Assembly (NCBI RefSeq): GCF_009649815.1
Contig: NZ_WJIC01000016.1
Coordinates: 62,001-126,000 of the forward strand
Direction: 5' to 3'
DNA from: Nocardia sp. SYP-A9097
Lineage (GTDB): Bacteria > Actinomycetota > Actinomycetes > Mycobacteriales > Mycobacteriaceae
DNA length: 64,000 nt
Shown one piece after another: positions 1 through 6,650 of the stretch (positions within the stretch are counted from its first letter, which is position 1; the number at the start of each line of letters is the position of its first letter). The notes beneath the pieces are model-generated. The model was given only the letters and a program-made list of their open reading frames with translations, had not been told where the DNA came from and made no database searches. A program made the position numbers and the translations under genes.

Positions 1-261
1 CCCTGCGGCCCCATCTACACCGCCGCCGATATCGTCGCCGACGAGCAGTACAAGGCGCGCAATATGATTCAGCACTTCCCGGTGGACGTGGGCGAACCCG
101 AACCCAAACAGGTCGGCTTCACCGGCATAGTCCCGGTCATCGGCGAGCAGTCCCTCCCCATCCGCAATATCGGCCCGGATCTCGGCGAGCACACCCGCGA
201 GGTGCTGTCGGGCCTACTCGGCATGCCCGACAACGAGATCGACGCACTCGAGGGCCGATGA
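1..261 (+). CDS. CaiB/BaiF (class III) CoA-transferase, C-terminal end
   Basis: The reading frame is open from base 1, so the gene begins outside the window; the last 86 residues are present. They contain the usual family tail: a region with ADIVADEQYKAR, an acidic GPDLGEHT segment, and a terminal LLGMPDNEIDAL helix. Class III CoA-transferases move CoA between carboxylic acids through an aspartyl-CoA intermediate; the catalytic Asp lies in the missing part. The next gene on the same strand is an HMG-CoA-lyase-like enzyme 232 bp downstream, a common partner in acyl-CoA catabolism (inference). Substrate cannot be told from this fragment. Confidence 0.85.
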   Translation, partial: PCGPIYTAADIVADEQYKARNMIQHFPVDVGEPEPKQVGFTGIVPVIGEQSLPIRNIGPDLGEHTREVLSGLLGMPDNEIDALEGR

Positions 262-493
262 CGAGCGCAACGGGCGTCGAGATCGGTACTCGCACACGCA
301 CACGCACGGATCGGACTGCCCCGCACCCGGTCCGGACTGCCGCACACTCCGTCCGGACTGCCGCACAACCGCTCGAGGCTGCCACGCAAGACGATCGGCT
401 ACCGGCTTCCGCCGATCGGCTGGGCTCGCGGGTGGGCCGGACGCTTACATGGACGAATCGGATATGCCGACTGGGCGATCGGAAGGGGTTGTG
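262..493. repeat. Intergenic spacer with 21-bp tandem repeat
   Basis: The spacer between the CoA-transferase and the lyase holds three tandem copies of a 20-21 bp unit (311-330, 331-351, 352-372) with the core CGGACTGCCGCAC, preceded by a short CACACG-type run at 285-309. No gene is seen in it. The last bases carry the purine-rich ribosome site GGAAGGGG (481-488) for the lyase. Confidence 0.7.
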
Positions 494-1426
494 ATGGAGG
501 CGATACTGCGGGATGTGACGCTGCGCGACGGGTTGCAGCTGACCGGGAAGGTGTTGGCTACCGGGCGCAAGGTGGAGATCGTGCGCGAGTTGCTGGCGCT
601 GGGGGTGCCGGAGTTGGAGATCGGGTCCATGGCGCGACCGGATCTGGTGCCGCCCATGGCCAATACGCTCGAGCTGGTCGCCGCGCTCACCGCGGAGGAG
701 TTGGCGCGGTGCTGGGTGTGGGTGGCGACGCCGCGACATGTGGAGAAGGCCGCGGCGGCGGGGGTGCGGAACTTCCAGTACTGCTTCTCGGTCTCCGATT
801 CGCACAATAAGGCGAATATCGGCCGCACCACCGAGGAGAGTCTGGCCGCCATGCCCGCGGCCGTCGAGTTCGCGCGGGCGGCGGGCGGGCGGATTCAGCT
901 CTGTCTGGCAACGACTTTCACCTGCCCGTTCGAGGGGCCAGTGGATCCGGAACGGGTGCTGGCCATCGCGCGCGATCCGCGCGCCGACGGGGCGGCCGAT
1001 ATCGTGCTCGCCGATACGCTCGGACAGGCGCATCCCGGACAGGTGAGCGCACTGGTGAGCGCCGTTGTCGCGCAGGGGCACTGGGGTACGGCCGAGCACC
1101 GGATCGTCTTCCACGGGCATGACACCTGGGGTATGGGCGTGGCCAATTCGCTGGCGGCACTCGCCGCGGGGGCAAGCGTCCTTGACGGATCGCTCGGCGG
1201 CTTGGGCGGCTGCCCGTTCGCGCCCGGTGCCTCCGGCAATACCTCCAGCGAGGATCTGCTCTTCGCCACCCGGCCGGAATGGTTCACGCCGGAATCAATG
1301 GCGACGCTGGTGCCGATATCGGAACGATTGCTGGCCGAACTCGGTGAGCCGAATCGTTCGCGAACAGCGGAGGGAAGTCGGTCCGAGGCCGCCGCATTCG
1401 AATGGGTTATTCGCAGGCAACCATGA
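494..1426 (+). CDS. HMG-CoA lyase-like DRE-TIM barrel lyase
   Basis: A 310-residue protein of the pyruvate carboxyltransferase/HMG-CoA lyase superfamily. It opens with the metal-site and catalytic segment LRDVTLRDGLQ, has the late HGHDTWGMGVAN motif with the two metal-binding His residues, and carries the lyase signature GGCPFAPGASGN with the mobile-loop Cys. HMG-CoA lyase cleaves 3-hydroxy-3-methylglutaryl-CoA to acetoacetate and acetyl-CoA in leucine and acyl-CoA breakdown. ATG 494 is chosen because GGAAGGGG lies 5 nt upstream; an in-frame GTG directly precedes it. The neighbouring CoA-transferase supports a catabolic role. A related acyl-CoA lyase specificity is possible. Confidence 0.85.
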   Translation: MEAILRDVTLRDGLQLTGKVLATGRKVEIVRELLALGVPELEIGSMARPDLVPPMANTLELVAALTAEELARCWVWVATPRHVEKAAAAGVRNFQYCFSVSDSHNKANIGRTTEESLAAMPAAVEFARAAGGRIQLCLATTFTCPFEGPVDPERVLAIARDPRADGAADIVLADTLGQAHPGQVSALVSAVVAQGHWGTAEHRIVFHGHDTWGMGVANSLAALAAGASVLDGSLGGLGGCPFAPGASGNTSSEDLLFATRPEWFTPESMATLVPISERLLAELGEPNRSRTAEGSRSEAAAFEWVIRRQP

Positions 1427-1544
1427 GTTTCCCGAGTAATGCGGTATCCGCGTGGGACATTCGCGACTTATGTTTGCCGAATAGTTGCTGCGTGTGAATT
1501 CGGGGCAGCCGTTCGGCAATTCGGGAATTATCGCGCGGAGTGCG

Positions 1545-1802
1545 TCAGTGTTTCTCGGTAGCGGCGGCGTCGGCGCGCAGTTTGAGTAGGATCAGCCCGG
1601 CCGTACAGGCGAGAATCAGTCCCGCGACGGTGATTTCGACACGTAGACCCGCGATCCCCAGGACAGCGCCGAACACTCCCCCGAGGAAGATCAGCCATGC
1701 GGCGCTACGGGCCAGAATTGTCCACAATCGCGACGATTCCGTGGCCGCAGGCTCCCCCGATCGCGCAACCGCGCGCTGCGGGGATGTCGAGAATGCACCC
1801 AT
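1545..1802 (-). CDS. Small two-helix membrane protein
   Basis: An 85-residue protein with a short Ser/Arg-rich cytoplasmic lead and two hydrophobic segments (about residues 33-51 and 56-73, the second ending in LILLKLRAD), then a short charged tail. No family was recognised. Two ATG codons are adjacent (1805 and 1802); GAGGAG upstream gives normal spacing to 1802, so that one is used. It stands alone, convergent with the lyase gene, and divergent from the next lipoprotein gene across an AT-richer promoter region. Function unknown. Confidence 0.6.
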   Translation of the reverse strand: MGAFSTSPQRAVARSGEPAATESSRLWTILARSAAWLIFLGGVFGAVLGIAGLRVEITVAGLILACTAGLILLKLRADAAATEKH

Positions 1803-2105
1803 CATCCACTCCTCGATGACGCCCACCGAGTTCGGCGAACCTTCGGCGCGTCTCTCGGCTAATTTCGGGCGTCTCACGTGTAACTTTGGACACAGATTAC
1901 GGCTCGGCAACGAAATGTCCATACGACACGTGTGCAAAACACGCTGACTTTACTGATTCGATATCTGAATCACCGCTGTTTGAGATAATGTTGTGCCTTG
2001 CGCATTCGCCGCGGGCGGTAACGAAACGGACCGACCACCCGCCTGGCCCCGCGCCACCTCCTCCGTTAGGGTGAGCCCACTCGAGACGAATCAGGAGTGC
2101 TCCCC
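1803..2105. promoter_or_regulatory. Divergent promoter region, AT-richer than surroundings
   Basis: About 300 bp between the small membrane protein (-) and the lipoprotein (+). It is noticeably AT-richer around 1900-1990 and contains the imperfect dyad GATTC-GATATCT-GAATC at 1955-1971, a possible regulator site. No coding potential is seen. AGGAG at 2093-2097 serves the lipoprotein start. Confidence 0.45.
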
Positions 2106-2636
2106 ATGGACGGCAGCAACGCCGGCGCGGACCGCCGCGGCGCCACCCCGCGGCGGCGGCTACCCGCCCCCGTGGCCGGCGCCGCGGCCGCTGTCGGCGC
2201 GGTGTCGCTCGGCCTGGTACTCATCGGCGCGTGCGGCCTCGGCGGTCAGGACACCTACGTCGCGCCCCCGCCCCTGAACGCGGATCTGCAAGCGGCCCCG
2301 GTGGTTTCACAATCGGGCGGCAGCACCACCCCCGCGGTGGTCATCCCGCCCTCGCCCACCTGGCGGGTGGCCGCCGACCAGCCCCCGCGGCACTCCCCCA
2401 TCCCCACGGTCACCACCGACCCCAAGGATGCGAGCCCCGACCCCGAGGCCCCCACCACCGCCTCCCGCACCACTCCCCTGCGCCCGACGACCACCTCTCC
2501 GTCGACAACGCGCCCCCGCCCCACCACCGATTCCCCCGCTCCCACAACGGAATCCACCCGCCCCACCACCCCACCCACCACCGAACCGGCAATCGCCGTC
2601 CCCACCACCGAGGACGACCAACCCGCGAGCGGTTAG
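2106..2636 (+). CDS. Probable lipoprotein with Pro/Thr-rich tail
   Basis: A 176-residue protein with an Arg-rich N-region, one hydrophobic helix (roughly residues 20-40) ending in IGAC, which fits a lipobox, and then a long low-complexity Pro/Thr/Ser stretch from about residue 70 to the end. This looks like a surface-anchored or cell-wall-spanning stalk with no enzymatic domain. ATG 2106 lies 8 nt after AGGAG (2093-2097); the in-frame GTG at 2097 overlaps that site. A dispersed palindromic element begins 15 nt after the stop. No family was recognised. Confidence 0.65.
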   Translation: MDGSNAGADRRGATPRRRLPAPVAGAAAAVGAVSLGLVLIGACGLGGQDTYVAPPPLNADLQAAPVVSQSGGSTTPAVVIPPSPTWRVAADQPPRHSPIPTVTTDPKDASPDPEAPTTASRTTPLRPTTTSPSTTRPRPTTDSPAPTTESTRPTTPPTTEPAIAVPTTEDDQPASG

Positions 2637-2651
2637 CGACCGCGCCCCCGG

Positions 2652-2741
2652 CCACCCCGGCACGCGTTGGCCGGGGCCCACACCCGCAGCGCTGCAATCG
2701 ATTCAGGTGGATCCCGGCCAAAAACACGCCGGGATGACGAG
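2652..2741. repeat. Two-armed palindromic repeat element, copy 1 (left arm decayed)
   Basis: The right arm (2707-2741) runs GTGGATCCCGG...CGCCGGGATGAC. The left arm (about 2652-2682) is a degenerate inverted copy around CCCCGGCACGCGTTGGCC. The spacer (CACACCCGCAGCGC...) is clearly related to the spacer of copy 2 at 6419. Each arm can fold by itself, and the two arms are mutually inverted. It lies 15 nt after the stop of the lipoprotein gene. Confidence 0.7.
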
Positions 2742-3052
2742 AGAGAGTCACCACCTCCCCGACAACGCGGGCGACAGCACCTCCCAGACAACGCGAGTGG
2801 CAGCACCTCCCAGACAACGCGGATGACAGCACATTCCCGACGACGCGCGGGTGACAGCACATTCCCGACAACGCGCGGGCGACAGCACCTTCCGCCGACG
2901 CCCAGGCGACAGCACCTTCCCGCCAACGCGGATGTTCTCACCTGCACCGGTTACGAGTGTTCTCGCCCGCACCGGTTACAGCTGCGTTCACAGCTTTCCC
3001 CGATGCCATGTCGCGCACCCTCATCGAGGGTTGTTCACACCTGCGGAACGCG

Positions 3053-3086
3053 TCGCGCCCCGCTCCTGGAAGGGAGCGGGGCGCGA
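3053..3086 (-). terminator. Strong hairpin 3' of acyl-CoA dehydrogenase
   Basis: A perfect 14-bp GC-rich stem (3053-3066 with 3073-3086) with a 6-nt loop, 17 nt after the stop codon of the minus-strand dehydrogenase. There is no U-run, as is common in actinobacteria. Confidence 0.65.
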
Positions 3087-3102
3087 GATTCGTTGTGGGG
3101 GT

Positions 3103-4230
3103 CTAGAACTCGACGAGGGTGTAGTCGGCTACGCGGTCGGTGAGGATACGCAGGTGTTCCAGGTCGCTGCCCAGGGTGCGGGCGATGGCGGTCAGGCGGG
3201 CCACGTAGTGGCTGACCGGGTATTCGGTGGTGATACCGATGCCGCCGTGCATCTGGATGGCCTCCTGGCCGATGTGCCGGGCGGAGCGGCCCACCTGTAG
3301 GCGGGCACGGGCGGCGACCACCGGATCGGTGATGTCGTCGGCTACCGCGGCGGTGGCGTACAGGCTCATACTGCGGGCCAGTTCCAGGGAGACGTACATA
3401 TTGGCGGCGCGCTGGCTCAAGGTCTGGAACTTGGACAGCGTGACGCCGAACTGCTTGCGCGTCTTGAGGTATTCGGTGGTCAGGCGTAGCGACTCCTCCA
3501 TCGCACCGAGCGATTCGGCGCACAGGACGGCCTGGGCCTGCGCGGTCGCCGCCGCGATCGCGGTATGGGCGTCGGCATTGTCGCCGAGCAGTTCCGCTGC
3601 GGCCGAGGCGAATTCGAGCTGCGCGCCACGACGCCCGTCGAAGGTGCGGAAAGGCTTGCGGGACACACCTTCCGCATTCGCCGCGACCAGGAAGAGGCCG
3701 AGACCGCCACCGGGCAGCTGAGCGCTCACCACCAGCTCGTCCGCGCAATCACCGTGCGGTACCGGGTTTTTGACACCGGTGAGCACGTACCCGTCACCTG
3801 ACGGAACGGCGGTGGTGGTGAGTTCGGTTGCGGGCCAGCGCGTCCCGGGCTCGGCATGCGCGAAGGCGAGCAGCTTGGTGCCCCCGACCAGCTCGGGCAG
3901 TACCCGCTGACGCTGCGCCTCGGTTCCGGCGGCGGCGATCAGCGCACCGGGCACCAGTACGGCGTCGAGGATCGGTTCGGGCGCGAGCCGGCGTCCGACC
4001 TCCTCCATGACGACCATGACCTCGACCGGTCCGGCGCCGACGCCACCGTCCTCTTCACTGAAAGCCAGTCCCAGCACACCCAATTCGGCGAGCTGACCCC
4101 AGACATCGCGGCTCCAGCCGAGTTCGGTGTCGGTGACCTTCAGCCGAGTCTCGGGATCGTAGGCCCGGGCGAGCAGATCGCGGACCGTGTCACGCAGCAT
4201 GACCTGTTCATCGGTGAGTTCGAAATCCAT
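3103..4230 (-). CDS. Acyl-CoA dehydrogenase (FadE-type), second subunit of a pair
   Basis: A 375-residue flavoprotein with the three-part acyl-CoA dehydrogenase fold: an N-terminal helical domain starting MDFELTDEQ, a middle beta domain, and a C-terminal helical domain containing KTRKQFGV and MHGGIGITTEYP. The family oxidises acyl-CoA to enoyl-CoA with FAD. The gene follows another acyl-CoA dehydrogenase by 9 nt on the same strand. Such adjacent pairs in mycolata commonly form alpha2-beta2 enzymes acting on steroid side chains or other bulky acyl-CoAs (family knowledge; assignment here is inference). The two proteins differ in sequence, so this is not a recent duplication. Confidence 0.88.
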   Translation of the reverse strand: MDFELTDEQVMLRDTVRDLLARAYDPETRLKVTDTELGWSRDVWGQLAELGVLGLAFSEEDGGVGAGPVEVMVVMEEVGRRLAPEPILDAVLVPGALIAAAGTEAQRQRVLPELVGGTKLLAFAHAEPGTRWPATELTTTAVPSGDGYVLTGVKNPVPHGDCADELVVSAQLPGGGLGLFLVAANAEGVSRKPFRTFDGRRGAQLEFASAAAELLGDNADAHTAIAAATAQAQAVLCAESLGAMEESLRLTTEYLKTRKQFGVTLSKFQTLSQRAANMYVSLELARSMSLYATAAVADDITDPVVAARARLQVGRSARHIGQEAIQMHGGIGITTEYPVSHYVARLTAIARTLGSDLEHLRILTDRVADYTLVEF

Positions 4231-4239
4231 GGCGGCAGC

Positions 4240-5409
4240 TCACAATCCGAGGATGGTGGAGGCGATGATGGTGCGCTGCACCTCGCTGGAACCTCCGTAG
4301 ATGGTTGTCTTGCGGTAATTCAGGTAGCTCGGACCGGTGCGTTGCGCCCAGTCCGGCGACGCGATGCCCGCGGTCTCGACCGGCAGTGCGTCGGGTCCGG
4401 CGATATCGAGCAGCAATTCCGTTGCGGCCTGCTGCAATTCGGAGCCACGCAGCTTCAGCACCGAGGAGGCCGGATTCGGCTTACCGTCGGTGGGCTGGGA
4501 GACCACCCGGGCGAGGGTGAGCTCCAGAGCCAGCAGCTCGTTCTCCAATTCGGCGATACGCGAGGCGAACACCAGATCCTCGAGCAGCGTGCCGCTACCC
4601 GACTTGATCTGTGCCGCATACTCTTTCGCCACACCCAGCTTCACCTTGGTGCGGCCGGCACCGGTGATACCGGTGCGCTCGTTACCGAGCAGGAACTTGG
4701 CGTAGGTCCAGCCCATGTTCTCCTCGCCGACCAGCTGATCGGCCGGAACGCGAACGTTCTCGAAGAACACCTCGTTGACCTCGTGGCCCCCGTCGATCAA
4801 CTTGATCGGGCGAATGGTCACACCCGGCGTCTTCACATCGAAGAGCAGCATCGAAATGCCCGCCTGCTTCTTGACGGTCGGATCGGTGCGCACCAGACAG
4901 AAGATCCAGTCGGCGTACTGCGCCAGCGTGGTCCAGATCTTCTGACCGTTCACGATGTACGAGTCGCCGTCACGCACCGCGGTGGTACGCAGCGAGGCCA
5001 GGTCCGAACCCGCGTCCGGCTCGGAAAAGCCCTGGCACCACCAGATGTCGAGGTTCGCGGTAGCCGGGAGGAAGCGCTGCTTCATCTCCTCGGAAGCGAA
5101 CTGCGCGAGCACGGGGCCGATCATCTGGGCATTGAAGGTGAGCGGTTCCGGCACGGACGCCAGCTGCATCTCGTCTTCCCAGATGTGCAGCTGCATGGGC
5201 GTCCAGTCGCGGCCACCCCAGGCGACCGGCCACTTGGGGGTGGCGTAGCCGTGCTGATTGAGAATCCGGTGCGTGGTGACAATGTCGTCGCGGGAGAGTT
5301 CGTGACCGTATTTGACGCGGTCGCGGATCTCCGCCGGGATCTCGGTCCGGTAGAACTCGCGCAGTTCGTCCCGGAATTTCACCTCGTCGGGTGACAGGGC
5401 AAGTTTCAT
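4240..5409 (-). CDS. Acyl-CoA dehydrogenase (FadE-type), first subunit of a pair
   Basis: A 389-residue acyl-CoA dehydrogenase beginning MKLALSPDEVKFRDELREF, with the FAD/substrate segment WWCQGFSEPDAGSDLA, and a C-terminal YGGSSEVQRTIIA motif typical of the family. It is the promoter-proximal gene of a two-gene minus-strand operon with the shorter dehydrogenase. ATG 5409 is used: the frame continues 62 codons upstream, but that part shows no dehydrogenase sequence and runs through the 5449-5469 palindrome. The pair probably works as one heteromeric enzyme on an acyl-CoA whose identity is not visible. Confidence 0.88.
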   Translation of the reverse strand: MKLALSPDEVKFRDELREFYRTEIPAEIRDRVKYGHELSRDDIVTTHRILNQHGYATPKWPVAWGGRDWTPMQLHIWEDEMQLASVPEPLTFNAQMIGPVLAQFASEEMKQRFLPATANLDIWWCQGFSEPDAGSDLASLRTTAVRDGDSYIVNGQKIWTTLAQYADWIFCLVRTDPTVKKQAGISMLLFDVKTPGVTIRPIKLIDGGHEVNEVFFENVRVPADQLVGEENMGWTYAKFLLGNERTGITGAGRTKVKLGVAKEYAAQIKSGSGTLLEDLVFASRIAELENELLALELTLARVVSQPTDGKPNPASSVLKLRGSELQQAATELLLDIAGPDALPVETAGIASPDWAQRTGPSYLNYRKTTIYGGSSEVQRTIIASTILGL

Positions 5410-5448
5410 CGCATCTCCCAGCGTCGCTGTCGTTTCAAGGTCAAACCT

Positions 5449-5469
5449 ACCCCCCGGTAACCGGGGGGT
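5449..5469. promoter_or_regulatory. Perfect 21-bp palindrome, probable operator
   Basis: ACCCCCCGGT-A-ACCGGGGGGT, an odd-centred perfect inverted repeat 40 bp upstream of the dehydrogenase start, in the divergent region shared with the secreted-protein gene. Size and symmetry fit a TetR-family operator; no regulator gene is adjacent, so it would be controlled from elsewhere. Confidence 0.6.
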
Positions 5470-5628
5470 TGACGACTGGATCACAGACGCGAGCCGCCTC
5501 ACCCCGGCGGCGCACAGACAGAGCTGGTACGTTGCCGGGGAGATCAGGTGCACGCGAGCCGCGATACGCGGTGAAAAGCAGTCGCCTGCCACCAATCCCG
5601 GTACCGAGAGTTCGCAGGAGCAGCACGA

Positions 5629-6405
5629 GTGAACGGCATGACCCTTCCCCGGCGCGCCGCAGCGGTCGCTGCCATCGCCACCACGGCCGTCCTCGGTGCG
5701 ATCGGCACCGCCACCGCCGCGCCGAAGATCGACACTCCGGTCGATGCCGCCATCGCCTATCTCACCGAGACCGCGGGCACCGATCAGAACGCGCTGGCCG
5801 CGGTGACCACCACCGGCAAGACCGCCGAACTGGTCGCCGCCGCCGGACTGAAGAACATCGGCTTCACACCGTTCGGGTATCAGGCGCCCACCCTCGGCTG
5901 CGGATTCAATCTGCCTTTCACCATGACCGCCGCCTCCGCCGTCTCCGGCCAGGCCGGTCCGGACACCGGTCTCGCGGGACCGCCCGGAACCCTGCGCTTC
6001 CAGGCCGCACCCGCCACCGTCGGTATGCCGCTCGCCTCCGGGCTGAGCGTGGCCTGGCTGAATGTCGGCAACGGCCGCAGCGGGATTACGCCCCTCGACG
6101 AAATGACCGAGTACAACCTCCCGTCGCTGGCAAAGACAGTGGACACCGGACCCGGCACCGTGGTCGCCTCACTCTGGGGCAGTATCGACTACCCGGGCTC
6201 ACGCTGCCTGGTACTGCCCACCGTCGGCCTCTTCACCGTCCCCGACCTGCCCGTGGAACCGGTCCCCGCGACCACTTCCGCCGCGCCGACCACCCCCGGC
6301 CAGGCGCCCACCACCACCGGCCAGGCGCCCACCACCCCGGCACAGGCTCCCGCCGATACCGGTTCGGCAAGCGGATCGAGCTCCGGCTCCGGCGACAACA
6401 ACTAG
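5629..6405 (+). CDS. Secreted protein with low-complexity C-terminus
   Basis: A 258-residue protein with a signal peptide ending near ATAAPKI (about residue 31), a globular central region of about 180 residues with two cysteines (in LGCGFN and SRCLVL) that could form a disulfide, and a Pro/Thr/Ala tail built from repeats of TTPGQAPTTTGQAP followed by a Ser/Gly run. GTG 5629 has AGGAG 8 nt upstream; ATG 5638 is the alternative. No enzymatic motif was recognised; it resembles exported actinobacterial proteins of unknown function. Palindromic element copy 2 starts 13 nt after the stop. Confidence 0.75.
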   Translation: MNGMTLPRRAAAVAAIATTAVLGAIGTATAAPKIDTPVDAAIAYLTETAGTDQNALAAVTTTGKTAELVAAAGLKNIGFTPFGYQAPTLGCGFNLPFTMTAASAVSGQAGPDTGLAGPPGTLRFQAAPATVGMPLASGLSVAWLNVGNGRSGITPLDEMTEYNLPSLAKTVDTGPGTVVASLWGSIDYPGSRCLVLPTVGLFTVPDLPVEPVPATTSAAPTTPGQAPTTTGQAPTTPAQAPADTGSASGSSSGSGDNN

Positions 6406-6418
6406 ACGCAGCCCCTCC

Positions 6419-6506
6419 GTCATCCCGGCGTGCTTTTGGCCGGGATCCACATCCGTAGTGCAGCAACACATCTCGGTAGATTCCGGCCAAAACACGCCGG
6501 AATGAC
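6419..6506. repeat. Two-armed palindromic repeat element, copy 2
   Basis: Left arm GTCATCCCGGCGTG...GGCCGGGATCCAC and right arm its inverted copy (TTCCGGCCAAAACACGCCGG...), separated by about 30 bp. Each arm also contains its own hairpin (ATCCCGGC with GCCGGGAT). After the right arm the tail AATGACGAGGGTGAAAGCAC is followed by an imperfect second copy (AAATGACGACGGTGGAAAC). It lies 13 nt 3' of the secreted-protein gene. Confidence 0.8.
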
Positions 6507-6545
6507 GAGGGTGAAAGCACCGAAATGACGACGGTGGAAACAAGA

Positions 6546-6583
6546 GTGCGCCCAGGCTTTCGAACCTGAGCGCACTTTTCTTT
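6546..6583 (+). terminator. Rho-independent terminator
   Basis: An 11-bp stem (GTGCGCCCAGG at 6546-6556 with 6565-6575, one wobble), an 8-nt loop, then TTTTCTTT. It ends the secreted-protein transcript. A second, imperfect hairpin at about 6600-6642 probably terminates the convergent helicase gene. Confidence 0.75.
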
Positions 6584-6650
6584 GCCGTAAAATGCTCGCG
6601 CCCCGCCCCTTTCTCGCTGATGCGGGCGAAAGAGGCAGGGCGCGTGGCGA

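Larger units (their letters stand above)
2637..3102. repeat. 466-bp gene-free region: palindromic element, minisatellite, terminator
   Basis: After palindromic copy 1 come about seven tandem units of 25-28 bp (2745-2933), each beginning GACAGCAC and containing a CCCGACAACGCG-like core, followed by two related 25-bp units (2934-2958, 2959-2983) with the core GCACCGGTTACAG. Unit lengths vary and identity drops toward both ends. The region then ends in the hairpin terminator of the acyl-CoA dehydrogenase gene. No gene is seen: the frames crossing it encode only repeat-derived peptides. Confidence 0.75.

Noticed and set aside
2745..2983. Possible CRISPR array
   Set aside because: The repeats are directly adjacent, with no unique spacers of constant length, unit length varies from 25 to 28 bp, and no cas genes are nearby.
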